A stretch of 52,702 nt of DNA from Anaerolineales bacterium (lineage in GTDB: Bacteria; Chloroflexota; Anaerolineae; Anaerolineales; E44-bin32): contig JARRPX010000025.1 in the NCBI GenBank assembly GCA_037382465.1, positions 1 to 52,702 of the forward strand, given 5' to 3'. A program made the translations under genes and the position numbers. Positions within the stretch are counted from its first letter, which is position 1. Each line of letters opens with the position of its first letter. The notes beneath the pieces were generated by a model, which saw only the letters and a program-made list of their open reading frames with translations, made no database searches and was not told the DNA's origin. This document shows, piece by piece, positions 26,339-34,400 of the stretch.

Positions 26339-27262
26339 CTACTTACCTTGAATGCCTAACGATTGATTCAAAAACCCAATCACTCGCTGCTCGTACTCCT
26401 CGGGTTCGTCGAAAAGCGCATCGATCTGATGGCCGGGTTCGTCACGCACCCAGAGTGTGGACGGACCGTTCGTCAGTTCGGAATACGCCTGGCTGGTCGC
26501 CAATTCGGCGTCGGCGGCGATCAACAGCAGCGGAGTGGAGCTGATCCGGGGCACCGCTTCGCGCAGCGGAGTTGGGTTTCGAATGCCGGTCTTCCACTCG
26601 ACGAACTGCCATGAAAGCCACTCTGCAGGCAGCCAAACGTACCACTTCGGTTCCGTATCCAGCAGCAGGTCCTCGAACGTGCGCCAGCGTGTCCCTTCGA
26701 CTACGACCGCGGCGATCGAATCGTCCTGTGTGGCTGTGTACAACGACGCCTTCGCACCTGCGAAAAGTCCAAGCACCGCGATTTTCTCAGGGTCGACATC
26801 CGGTCTCTGTTTGAGATAATATACAGCCGCTTCGACGTCGAGATAATCTTCCCAACCCAGCGCGTAAATCTCACCTTCGCTTTCGCCCTGCGTGCGCGTA
26901 TCGTAGAGCAGCGCGCCATAGCCATGTTTGGCGAGAAGCCCGGCATGATAGAGTGTCCCCGTGCGGTTACCGCTGTAGGCGTGCACGAGCACGACGGCGG
27001 CTCTATTGGTGGAAGGAATATACCAGCCATAGAGCTTGAGATTATCGCGAGTTACGAGTGTGACGTCTTCGTACTCCAAGCCCAAATCGGCCGGAGACAC
27101 GTCGCCGATCGGGTAACGCGGTGGATGCAGCGCGCCGTAGGCGTCGATGATCGGCACACCGAAGTAAAGCAGAATCGCGACGATGGCAACGACGCGAACT
27201 GTAAAGACGAGTAGATTCTTATAATAAGTCCGGTCGCGCTTTTGTTTCTGGCCTTGTTCCAT
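26339..27262 (-). CDS. Membrane-anchored alpha/beta hydrolase-fold protein lacking the usual Ser nucleophile
   Basis: 307 aa. N-terminal TM (about 18-40), then an alpha/beta hydrolase core: VVLVHAYSGNR (oxyanion region), ALLYDTRTQGES, the nucleophile elbow at about 163-172, and a candidate acid/His pair near AADAELATSQAY and EPGHQID. The elbow reads LGLFAGAK: Phe167 stands where GxSxG has Ser. The codon is TTC, one base from TCC (Ser). So it may be an inactive or non-hydrolytic homologue, or a recent mutant. Its length and fold are otherwise intact. Confidence 0.82.
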   Translation of the reverse strand: MEQGQKQKRDRTYYKNLLVFTVRVVAIVAILLYFGVPIIDAYGALHPPRYPIGDVSPADLGLEYEDVTLVTRDNLKLYGWYIPSTNRAAVVLVHAYSGNRTGTLYHAGLLAKHGYGALLYDTRTQGESEGEIYALGWEDYLDVEAAVYYLKQRPDVDPEKIAVLGLFAGAKASLYTATQDDSIAAVVVEGTRWRTFEDLLLDTEPKWYVWLPAEWLSWQFVEWKTGIRNPTPLREAVPRISSTPLLLIAADAELATSQAYSELTNGPSTLWVRDEPGHQIDALFDEPEEYEQRVIGFLNQSLGIQGK

Positions 27263-27342
27263 GTCTATCTCATCAGCCTTGCGTCATGTTGGACAATCAT
27301 CGCTGCAGTTATTCATTAATTCGGTCGCCTTGCGCAAACAGT

Positions 27343-27738
27343 TCAGGAACCGATGGATCGCAGCTCCCGAACGGACAATATCAGCAGCGAAATTCCACTC
27401 ACGATCAATCCCCAGATCAAAGCTTCCGAGAAAAGTCCACTCCAGTAGGGTCCGGGCTTGAGCATTAAAGGAAAGTGCTTCAAGATGCCCGCCAAAGCCA
27501 GAAAACCGCCCACGAATGCGGTGCCGAGGAAGCCCCAACGCCGTCCTCTCGCGGCGAGCGAAAACACCACGATCAGCAGCGCAGCGAAAAAGGCGGCGAG
27601 ACTCTGCGCCTCGATATTGGTGAGGCCGAATTCCTCCGGAATCCCAAAAAGGAAATCGTCGATCAAGTGGGGAATAGCCACGGCAGTCAGAACGACGCCG
27701 TTGATTAATATCAAATTTCTCTCGGCCTCTCTACCCAT
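27343..27738 (-). CDS. Four-helix integral membrane protein, unknown
   Basis: 131 aa with about four hydrophobic helices (LILINGVVLTAVAIPHLIDD, AAFFAALLIVVFSLAA, GTAFVGGFLALAGILK, ALIWGLIVSGISLLILSV). GGGGA lies upstream of the ATG at 27738; ten in-frame codons before it have no such site. Resembles small DoxX/DUF-type membrane proteins only in general shape. Lies between the hydrolase and a Cys-rich membrane protein on the same strand. Confidence 0.65.
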   Translation of the reverse strand: MGREAERNLILINGVVLTAVAIPHLIDDFLFGIPEEFGLTNIEAQSLAAFFAALLIVVFSLAARGRRWGFLGTAFVGGFLALAGILKHFPLMLKPGPYWSGLFSEALIWGLIVSGISLLILSVRELRSIGS

Positions 27739-27778
27739 GTTGTTTCCCCGCCAATGATTTTTTATCAAGTTTGAATGA

Positions 27779-28309
27779 TCATTCTCCCAGATTTCTTTGA
27801 AACCCCAATTTTTGCCTGCAATTCAACCAGGTTTGCCCCCCCGGGCAGGTCGTGTTGTAGCCACACTTTTCGCACTGCGTGGGCATGAAGATGAGGAAAT
27901 GCACTCCGAGAAGCAGCAGATAGACCGGGACCAGATACCAGCCAGTGTTAAATATCCAATACAGCGGGAAGACGATACAAATGAACAACATGGTCTCTCC
28001 GGCCTTTGCGTTGTGTTCAAAAAAAGCTTGTTCGAACTGCTTATCTTTGTAGAGGATGCCTGAAAGAAAATTGCCCAGGTAAACACCGCACAACGCGGGA
28101 CAGTACTGGCCTCGATATGGACATCCCACACAGCATCCCGCTTGAAATACGTTGGTAACAATGTAGAGCGCCAACCAAATTAGCATGAGTAGTGCAGAGT
28201 ATGTGGACAGCAAATACACAGTCCCGACGAATCCCGTCAGAAAGGGGATTATCGCCAGCGCATAAAACAGTTTGTCTTTCAGTTTCCACTGGTAAGCCGT
28301 TGGTTTCAT
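27779..28309 (-). CDS. Cys-rich integral membrane protein
   Basis: About 176 aa with four hydrophobic helices. Between helices 2 and 3 is CCVGCPYRGQYCPALCG; near the C-terminus CEKCGYNTTCPGG. These Cys clusters suggest a metal or redox centre on one side of the membrane; the family is not recognised with certainty. The start is unsure: ATG at 28309 with AGGA upstream is preferred; an in-frame ATG at 28378 would add 23 residues. Confidence 0.65.
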   Translation of the reverse strand: MKPTAYQWKLKDKLFYALAIIPFLTGFVGTVYLLSTYSALLMLIWLALYIVTNVFQAGCCVGCPYRGQYCPALCGVYLGNFLSGILYKDKQFEQAFFEHNAKAGETMLFICIVFPLYWIFNTGWYLVPVYLLLLGVHFLIFMPTQCEKCGYNTTCPGGQTWLNCRQKLGFQRNLGE

Positions 28310-28378
28310 CACAGAATCCTGCTCTTCCGGACAGCCCAGTGTATGCCCGTTGTCATCTTCGAGAAAGCGCTGGAACAT

Positions 28379-28643
28379 TTCCAGGTCATCACAATCATAC
28401 TACACTCAACACGGAGAGATAAACTGAAGATCGGGTCCATCGGGATCTGGCCCGGATGAATCAACCAATTCACCAACCTTTATTCCACGAACACCTTCGC
28501 GAATAACGCCAGACAGTTACGATCATAATCCAGCGAATCTGAAGGTTTGTCGCCAACACGGATTATGACTTTTTTTGGATTCTCTTTCTTTACGGTGGAG
28601 AGCGTGATTAAATATGAGGAGACCGATAATGGGAGGGAATACT
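28379..28643. other. Divergent intergenic region before zwf
   Basis: No gene recognised. It should contain the zwf promoter, but no pair of boxes is convincing. On the minus strand TTTATC-18-TATGAT, ending about 12 bp before the 28378 ATG, is a weak candidate for the Cys-rich membrane protein. Confidence 0.35.
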
Positions 28644-30146
28644 ATGTCAACGCAGGTTTCTGATCCGTGTACCATCGTCATATTCGGCGCATCCGGTGAT
28701 CTGACGTCCCGCAAGCTGATGCCGGCGCTGTTCAGCCTGTACTTGAAAGACAGACTCCCGAAAAAATTCAACATCATCGGCTACACACGAAGAGATTGGA
28801 ACGACGAAGTCTTCCGACAGACTATGCAGAAGAGCATCGAGGAACACATGGATTTTGATGAGATTGCAGATGGCTGGAAACGATTCGTGCCGCACCTGCA
28901 TCACATCCACGGAGGGCTTACCGATGCGGAAGACTATCAGCACCTGCATTCCGCGCTGCCCAAGTTTGAAAAAGGTGCATGGAATCGATTGTATTATCTC
29001 GCCGTGCCGCCTCGTTTTTTCACGGATATCGTCTCGGGGTTGTCCGAAAGCAGCATGACGGATCAAAATGGAGCCTGGCGTCGAATTGTGATCGAAAAAC
29101 CCTTTGGCAGCGATCTAGACTCCGCACGCAAACTCAACGAGGCGCTGCATGACCATCTCGATGAGAGCCAGATCTATCGTATCGATCACTACCTCGGAAA
29201 AGAGACGGTACAGAACGTCCTGGTCTTCCGCTTCGCGAACACAATCTTCGAACCGATCTGGAATCGCAATTACATCGAGCACATCCAAATTACCGTCGCC
29301 GAAGAAGTCGGCGTCGGGCACCGGGCCGGGTATTACGACGGCGTGGGTGTGATCAAGGACATGTTCCAGAATCACCTGATGCAGCTGCTCACGCTGGTTG
29401 CCATGGAGCCCCCGTCGACGTTTGAAGCCAACGCCTTGCGCAACGAAAAGGTAAAGATCCTCAACGCCATCCGCCAGCCATCGGATATGGACCTCGACGA
29501 CTACCTGGTTCGTGGACAATATCGTGGTTACCGGGACGAGGAGAAAGTAGATCCGAATTCGGATACACCGACCTATGCGGCCATTCGTTTCGACATCGAG
29601 AACTGGCGCTGGCAGGGAGTCCCCTTTTTCCTGCGATCCGGCAAGAGGATGGCAGCGAAGACCACGGAGATCATCATCCACTTCAAACGGCCTCCGCACG
29701 TCATGTTTCCGCTTCCAGAAGGGTACAAAATCTCTCCGAACATTCTGGCGCTGTGTATCCAGCCTGACGAAGGCATACATCTACGGTTCGACGCCAAGGT
29801 TCCCGATACTGCTGCGGAGATGAGACCCGTCGATATGGAGTTCCACTACGCCAACAACTTCGGAGAATGCGCCATCCCGGAAGCCTACGAGCGTCTACTG
29901 TTGGACGCCCTGATCGGGGACGCCTCACTGTTCACACGCAGTGACGAGATCGAGAAAGCCTGGGCGTTGATCGATCCTTTCATCGATCTTCCCAAAGGGA
30001 AGAAAGAATCGAAATTGGAATTCTACGAACCAGGAAGCTGGGGACCGGCAAAGGCGGAAGCCCTGCTCGGAAAAGTGGGGCGAAGGTGGTTGCGCGGCTG
30101 TGCAGACGGCACCTCCCGATCTTCGACGACTCAATCTGGATGCTGA
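28644..30146 (+). CDS. zwf: Glucose-6-phosphate 1-dehydrogenase
   Basis: Entry enzyme of the oxidative pentose phosphate pathway: glucose 6-phosphate plus NADP+ to 6-phosphogluconolactone. 500 aa. Coenzyme loop IFGASGDLTSRKLMPAL, EKPFGSD, and the substrate/catalytic signature RIDHYLGKETVQN. GGGAGG precedes the ATG at 28644; in-frame ATGs just upstream lack that spacing. The last about 20 residues are unlike the family and may be a local extension. gnd is at the left end of the window, not linked. Confidence 0.97.
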   Translation: MSTQVSDPCTIVIFGASGDLTSRKLMPALFSLYLKDRLPKKFNIIGYTRRDWNDEVFRQTMQKSIEEHMDFDEIADGWKRFVPHLHHIHGGLTDAEDYQHLHSALPKFEKGAWNRLYYLAVPPRFFTDIVSGLSESSMTDQNGAWRRIVIEKPFGSDLDSARKLNEALHDHLDESQIYRIDHYLGKETVQNVLVFRFANTIFEPIWNRNYIEHIQITVAEEVGVGHRAGYYDGVGVIKDMFQNHLMQLLTLVAMEPPSTFEANALRNEKVKILNAIRQPSDMDLDDYLVRGQYRGYRDEEKVDPNSDTPTYAAIRFDIENWRWQGVPFFLRSGKRMAAKTTEIIIHFKRPPHVMFPLPEGYKISPNILALCIQPDEGIHLRFDAKVPDTAAEMRPVDMEFHYANNFGECAIPEAYERLLLDALIGDASLFTRSDEIEKAWALIDPFIDLPKGKKESKLEFYEPGSWGPAKAEALLGKVGRRWLRGCADGTSRSSTTQSGC

Positions 30147-30185
30147 AGACCGTCCAAGCGCCCGTTGATCTGACCGACCTATTAT

Positions 30186-30202
30186 GGCGGTCTCCGACCG
30201 CC
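30186..30202 (+). terminator. Hairpin after zwf
   Basis: GGCGGTC-TCC-GACCGCC, seven perfect pairs with a 3-nt loop, 40 bp after the zwf stop and followed by TTGTTG. U-tract weak, but position and stem support a terminator. Confidence 0.5.
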
Positions 30203-30351
30203 TTGTTGCAGCGCTGCATCATAAATTTGGGTGCCATACCGTGAAAGGAAAGTGAGGCGTTCTAGAGCAGACGGCATGCCGTTGTCCAATTTTAAGGAAC
30301 AGAACGGTTCGATTGGCGATTGGATCAGTTTGCTCTACCGCTCCCTTCCGG

Positions 30352-30357
30352 TATAAT
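30352..30357 (+). promoter_or_regulatory. ruvB: -10 box just upstream of ruvB
   Basis: TATAAT, seven bases before the GTG start of ruvB. Start of transcription would fall at about 30364-30366, making the mRNA leaderless or nearly so. The best -35 at 17 bp is TTTGCT, a weak match. Confidence 0.5.
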
Positions 30358-30364
30358 CCGAACC

Positions 30365-31396
30365 GTGGTTGGAAGAGAAGACCGTATCGTTGCACCAAAT
30401 CGCAAGGTAGAAGATTCGAACGAGCCTTCCCTGCGTCCGCGCATGCTGCACGAACTCATCAATCAAGAGCGCGTCACGGAAAACCTCGCCATCCTCATCC
30501 AGGCAGCAAAGGGGCGCGGGGAAGCCCTGGATCACGTTCTGTTTCACGGCCCTCCGGGATTGGGAAAAACCACGCTGGCACACATTTTAGCCAACGAGAT
30601 GGGCGTGAACATCAAAGTGACCTCAGGGCCGGCAATCGAACGAGCCGGAGATCTTGCCGCCATCCTCACCAATCTGCAGTCCGGAGACATCCTCTTTATC
30701 GATGAGATCCACCGGCTGGGCCGAGCGGTGGAGGAAATCCTCTACCCCGCCATGGAAGATTATGCCCTGGACATCACCATCGGCAAGGGACCCAGCGCCC
30801 GTTCGATCCGGTTGAAACTGCCTCGCTTTTCCGTCGTTGGTGCGACGACTCGCCTGGCGCTGCTGACCGCGCCGCTGCGTGCCAGATTCGGCGCGATCCA
30901 TCGCTTGAATTTCTACGAATCCGAGGCCATGGAAGCCATCGTGTCACGCGGCGCCGAGGTGCTCGACGTGGAAATCGATCCCGGTGGCATATCGGAAATC
31001 GCCTGCCGCGCTCGCGGCACACCACGGGTCGCCTTGCGGCTTCTTCGGCGCGTACGAGACTTCGCACAGGTTCGCTGCGATGGCCGCGTTACCCGCGATA
31101 ACGCCAAGGAGGCATTGAAATTACTCGAAATCGATTCTATCGGACTGGATGATTCCGACCGCCGGGTGCTCAGCACCATCATCGATAAATTCGACGGCGG
31201 GCCTGTTGGTTTGCAGACCATCGCCGCTTCCATCAGCGAAGAAGCCGACACGGTAATGGACGTCGTGGAACCCTATCTGCTGCAATTGGGCTTTATCGAC
31301 CGCACGCCTCAAGGACGCGTGGCCACTGCGCGCGCATACGAACATCTGAAACTTGCACCGCCCACGAAACAACAGCCGCGGCTGCCCGAGATCTAA
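30365..31396 (+). CDS. ruvB: Holliday junction branch migration helicase RuvB
   Basis: AAA+ motor that drives RuvA-bound Holliday junctions. 343 aa from the GTG. Walker [14 protein letters not shown], Walker [17 protein letters not shown], sensor 1 [18 protein letters not shown], arginine-bearing [17 protein letters not shown], and the C-terminal winged helix [12 protein letters not shown]. The N-terminal length from this GTG (27 residues before the helicase core) matches E. coli; an ATG 15 codons upstream would place the start before the -10 box. No ribosome binding site precedes the GTG, consistent with a leaderless message. ruvA and ruvC are not in the window. Confidence 0.94.
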   Translation: MVGREDRIVAPNRKVEDSNEPSLRPRMLHELINQERVTENLAILIQAAKGRGEALDHVLFHGPPGLGKTTLAHILANEMGVNIKVTSGPAIERAGDLAAILTNLQSGDILFIDEIHRLGRAVEEILYPAMEDYALDITIGKGPSARSIRLKLPRFSVVGATTRLALLTAPLRARFGAIHRLNFYESEAMEAIVSRGAEVLDVEIDPGGISEIACRARGTPRVALRLLRRVRDFAQVRCDGRVTRDNAKEALKLLEIDSIGLDDSDRRVLSTIIDKFDGGPVGLQTIAASISEEADTVMDVVEPYLLQLGFIDRTPQGRVATARAYEHLKLAPPTKQQPRLPEI

Positions 31397-31402
31397 ATCC
31401 GC

Positions 31403-31642
31403 ATGATGCCAGACACATCGACGTTCGCAAAGTGGTTCATCATCGCCGGCCTGATATTGCTGGGAATTGGTGGGATCATGTGGCTTCTCGGTCGAAGCGG
31501 AATTTCGCTGGGTGAACTGCCCGGCGATCTGCGCTTCAGATTGGGTGGGAATACTACCTGCTTCATCCCGCTCGTGAGTTCGATCCTGCTCAGCCTGATT
31601 TTGACGCTGATCCTCAACCTCGTCCTGCGACTGTTCAAGTAA
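31403..31642 (+). CDS. DUF2905 small membrane protein
   Basis: 79 aa, two transmembrane helices (WFIIAGLILLGIGGIMWLLG and SILLSLILTLILNLVL) around a conserved GELPGDLRFRLGG loop. This is the DUF2905 family, which is commonly found between ruvB and queA as here. Six bp after the ruvB stop and eight before queA, so clearly the same operon. Function unknown. Confidence 0.9.
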   Translation: MMPDTSTFAKWFIIAGLILLGIGGIMWLLGRSGISLGELPGDLRFRLGGNTTCFIPLVSSILLSLILTLILNLVLRLFK

Positions 31643-31649
31643 ATCGACC

Positions 31650-32672
31650 GTGCACACCGCTGACTTCGATTATGAACTCCCTCCCGACCGCATCGCCCAG
31701 CATCCCGCAAATCCGCGAGATTCATCCCGCCTCTTGATCCTCGATCGCCGGAACGACGATATACAGCACCGTTTATTCCGGGACTTGCCAGAGTACCTCT
31801 CCTCGAAAGACGTCCTCGTGTTGAACGAAACGCGCGTCATTCCCGCTCGTCTACACGGCAGGAAACTCCCCGGCGGAGGTCGGGTGGAATTGCTGTTGCT
31901 CAAACGCCTCGCGCCGCAAACATGGGAGGCCATGGTGGGCGGTAAGGGTTTGAAACCGGGCCGGCGAGTCGCCCTGACCGCAGGGATCACGGCGGAGATC
32001 GAAGCGGATCTCGGAGGCCCGCGCCGCAGGGTACGTTTCTCACAGCCAGTCACCCCGGAATTGGAAGAAATCGGCGAGATGCCGCTGCCGCCGTACATTC
32101 ATGCGAAACTGGAAAACCCGGATTCCTATCAGACGGTCTTCGCCCAGACGCCCGGCTCCGCAGCCGCACCGACGGCAGGCTTGCATTTCACGCAGGAACT
32201 ACTGGACCGTATTCGGGCGAAGGGTGTGCACATTGCCAGGGTTACGCTCCACGTCGGACTGGATACTTTCGCGCCGGTTTCGGAGCAGGATCCCCACTCC
32301 CATCCGATCCATTCGGAGTGGTGCCAAATCACGCAGGAAGTGGTGGATGCAATCATCCATTGCAAGCAAATCGGCGGCAGATTGATTGCCGTAGGCACGA
32401 CGAGCGTACGTGCGATGGAAACCGCAGCGAGAGCCGCACAGGCGGGCCAGATGATCTCGGCATACGAAGGCGATACCGATCTTTTCATCCTGCCCGGGTT
32501 CGATTTTCGGGTCGTCGACGCCATGTTGACCAATTTCCACCTGCCCAGATCGACGCTGCTGATGATGGTCAGCGCGTTCGCAGGGCGCGAACGAATCCTG
32601 CGCGTCTACCGGATCGCCATCGAAAACGGCTACCGCTTCTATTCATTCGGCGACGCAATGCTGATTCTCTGA
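31650..32672 (+). CDS. queA: S-adenosylmethionine:tRNA ribosyltransferase-isomerase
   Basis: Penultimate step of queuosine biosynthesis: moves the ribosyl part of SAM to preQ1 at tRNA position 34, giving epoxyqueuosine. 340 aa, the normal length. FDYELPPDRIAQHPANPRDSSRLL, LNETRVIPARL, PTAGLHFT, HVGLDTFAPV, VGTTSVRAMET and TNFHLPRSTLLMMVSAF are all family signatures. GTG start eight bases after the DUF2905 stop. Confidence 0.96.
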   Translation: MHTADFDYELPPDRIAQHPANPRDSSRLLILDRRNDDIQHRLFRDLPEYLSSKDVLVLNETRVIPARLHGRKLPGGGRVELLLLKRLAPQTWEAMVGGKGLKPGRRVALTAGITAEIEADLGGPRRRVRFSQPVTPELEEIGEMPLPPYIHAKLENPDSYQTVFAQTPGSAAAPTAGLHFTQELLDRIRAKGVHIARVTLHVGLDTFAPVSEQDPHSHPIHSEWCQITQEVVDAIIHCKQIGGRLIAVGTTSVRAMETAARAAQAGQMISAYEGDTDLFILPGFDFRVVDAMLTNFHLPRSTLLMMVSAFAGRERILRVYRIAIENGYRFYSFGDAMLIL

Positions 32673-32747
32673 TTGACTTGCCGGACGACCTATGGGATAC
32701 TCATTAGCAGGAATTAACAACCTGCTTCCCCTTCGCTATCTCTATAT

Positions 32748-32806
32748 AGAGGAGGTGGTGCCCATGAGTAATAGTGGCAAACTTAACGCTGCGGCATCCC
32801 TCCTCT
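32748..32806 (+). promoter_or_regulatory. Self-complementary Shine-Dalgarno: AGAGGAGG with CCTCCTCT
   Basis: The ribosome binding site of the leader peptide (AGAGGAGG, 32748-32755) is a perfect 8-nt complement of CCTCCTCT (32799-32806), which lies mostly in the loop of the 12-bp hairpin 32788-32829. Pairing would hide the site and compete with the base of that hairpin loop. A regulatory role is inference. Confidence 0.5.
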
Positions 32807-32817
32807 GTGATGAGTAA
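32764..32817 (+). CDS. Putative 17-aa leader peptide
   Basis: MSNSGKLNAAASLLCDE, with AGAGGAGG at good spacing upstream. The last half of the frame lies within the left arm and loop of a 12-bp perfect hairpin, and the stop codon abuts the right arm, so a ribosome reading it would melt the stem. That is the architecture of transcription or translation attenuators. It lies between queA and the AIR-synthase-like gene. No run of one amino acid identifies a sensed substrate. Confidence 0.5.
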   Translation: MSNSGKLNAAASLLCDE

Positions 32818-32829
32818 GGATGCCGCAGC
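32788..32829 (+). promoter_or_regulatory. 12-bp perfect RNA hairpin overlapping the leader peptide
   Basis: GCTGCGGCATCC (32788-32799) and GGATGCCGCAGC (32818-32829) pair without mismatch around an 18-nt loop that contains the anti-Shine-Dalgarno and the stop codon. No U-tract follows, so on its own it is not an intrinsic terminator. Confidence 0.7.
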
Positions 32830-32836
32830 CATCGAG

Positions 32837-32860
32837 AGAGCCGTCCAATCGGGCGGCTCT
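32837..32860 (+). terminator. Terminator-like hairpin before the AIR-synthase-like gene
   Basis: AGAGCCGTCC, 4-nt loop AATC, GGGCGGCTCT: ten pairs including one G-U, followed by TTCACT. It is 24 bp before the next start, so it could be the terminator of an attenuator or the end of the queA operon. Confidence 0.55.
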
Positions 32861-32883
32861 TTCACTACGAAAGGGTGACCGCC

Positions 32884-33888
32884 ATGGCCAAGTTCCCGGT
32901 TGGAAAACTCCCTGCACAAGTCCTGTCCAGGCTGCTGCAGCAGCTCAGCAGCTCGGATCCCAATGTGATCCTGGGGCCAGGGATCGGTCTGGATTGTGCG
33001 CTGATCGGACGCGGGGAACAAGTCCTGGTGCTCAAATCCGATCCGATCACCTTCACTGCGGAGAACATCGGCTGGTACGCCGTCCACGTCAACGCCAACG
33101 ACATCGCCACGACGGGTGCGCAGCCGAAGTGGTTCCTCGCCACGCTGCTCCTGCCCGCGGCACGCTTCGATGAAAATCAAATTGACACAATCCTGAAGCA
33201 AATCGACGAAGCCTGCCAACACGTCGGCGCAACGCTCGTCGGCGGGCACACGGAAATCACCACGGGAATCGACCGCTGTATCTTGTGTGGCACGATGATC
33301 GGGGAAGTCGAACGCGAGGACCTGATCACGCCGCAGGGCGCTCGTCCTGGAGATACCCTCATCCTGACGAAAGGGATACCCATCGAAGCCACCAGCATAC
33401 TCGCAAACGACTTTGCGGATAAACTGAAGTCGCTGCCGGGGGACCTCCTGACTCGTGCACAGAATTTTCTCCACGACCCCGGCATCGGCGTCGTTACGGA
33501 AGCGTTGGCGGCAGCACGCTGTGGAGGCGTCAGCGCGATGCACGATCCCACCGAAGGCGGTCTTTCCACCGGCGTGTGGGAGCTGGCGGCTGCGTCGAAG
33601 GTGGGACTGATCCTGGAATCGGAAGCCATCCCCATTCCGGTAGAATCGCAGGCCATTTGCAGCGCACTTGACGTAAATCCGCTGGAAGCTATCGCCTCCG
33701 GTGCGCTGCTGCTCACCGTGCGACCGGGAGCAGCAGCAGACGTGCTTGCTGCCATCGATGCCACCGGCGTAGATGCGTACGTGATCGGTGAGGTCATCGA
33801 AGGCGAGAATGTGGCTATGCGCACCTCGGGAAGTCTGACCGCCCTGCCCTGGCCGACTCGCGACGCTCTCACGCACCTTATCGAATGA
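32884..33888 (+). CDS. AIR synthase-related (HypE/PurM superfamily) protein
   Basis: 334 aa. GPGIGLDCALI and the Asp/Asn-containing AVHVNANDIATTGAQPKWF form the PurM-family ATP-binding N-terminal half; VGGHTEIT and MHDPTEGGLSTGVWELA are superfamily motifs seen in HypE, ThiL, SelD and PurM. It lacks the C-terminal Cys of HypE and the ThiL-specific features, and no hyp gene is nearby, so substrate is unknown. AAAGGG lies upstream of the ATG. Preceded by the leader peptide and hairpins listed above. Confidence 0.85.
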   Translation: MAKFPVGKLPAQVLSRLLQQLSSSDPNVILGPGIGLDCALIGRGEQVLVLKSDPITFTAENIGWYAVHVNANDIATTGAQPKWFLATLLLPAARFDENQIDTILKQIDEACQHVGATLVGGHTEITTGIDRCILCGTMIGEVEREDLITPQGARPGDTLILTKGIPIEATSILANDFADKLKSLPGDLLTRAQNFLHDPGIGVVTEALAAARCGGVSAMHDPTEGGLSTGVWELAAASKVGLILESEAIPIPVESQAICSALDVNPLEAIASGALLLTVRPGAAADVLAAIDATGVDAYVIGEVIEGENVAMRTSGSLTALPWPTRDALTHLIE

Positions 33889-33902
33889 ACTCGAACGGAA
33901 AA

Positions 33903-33947
33903 CGCTCACGACTCCGTGAGCGCCCGCGCATTGCAACATGGTGTTGC
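33903..33947. terminator. Hairpins between converging genes
   Basis: CGCTCACG-ACTC-CGTGAGCG (33903-33922, eight perfect pairs), then GCAAC/GTTGC (33933-33947). They lie between the AIR-synthase-like gene (plus) and the receiver gene (minus) and can fold on either strand. U-tracts are poor. Confidence 0.5.
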
Positions 33948-34025
33948 CCGGCTATTCCTGGTTGTATTCTTCCCCGTTAACCTAGCAATATTTTCACACG
34001 CCGTTTACATTCGGAACGTGATCTA

Positions 34026-34400
34026 TCAACTCTCCGAGGCAAGCCAATTGCGCACCTTCGTAACCAGTTCTTCGTGATTGATCGTTTTTCCCAGGAATTC
34101 GTTCGCGCCGGCCTCGAGCGCCTTCTGACGAATTTCCTCTCCCACCGCCGCAGAATAAAGCAGGATGGGTACTTCATGCATTTCTGCATCCTGACGTAAT
34201 TGCTTGCACACTTCCAAGCCGTCGATCCCCGGCATCATCACATCCACAAGGAGTACATCCGGCTTCGTCTCTTTGGCGAGGCGGACCGCATCCTTGCCAT
34301 TCGCAGCCGTTACGACATCAAATCCGCTGCGTTTGAAAATATAGTCCAGGAAAAAGAGCAGCTCTGTGGTATCGTCGACAATCAGTATCTTATCACTCAT
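34026..34400 (-). CDS. Single-domain response regulator at the end of the exosortase operon
   Basis: A 124-aa receiver: VDDTTE, phospho-acceptor in LVDVMMPGIDG, Ser in LLYSAAV, Lys in FLGKTI. No output domain. Its ATG overlaps the stop of the upstream membrane protein gene by 8 bp, so it is translationally coupled to an operon for protein sorting. No histidine kinase is adjacent; it might take signals from the kinase of the chemosensory cluster or from one elsewhere. A receiver in this place is unusual. Confidence 0.9.
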   Translation of the reverse strand: MSDKILIVDDTTELLFFLDYIFKRSGFDVVTAANGKDAVRLAKETKPDVLLVDVMMPGIDGLEVCKQLRQDAEMHEVPILLYSAAVGEEIRQKALEAGANEFLGKTINHEELVTKVRNWLASES

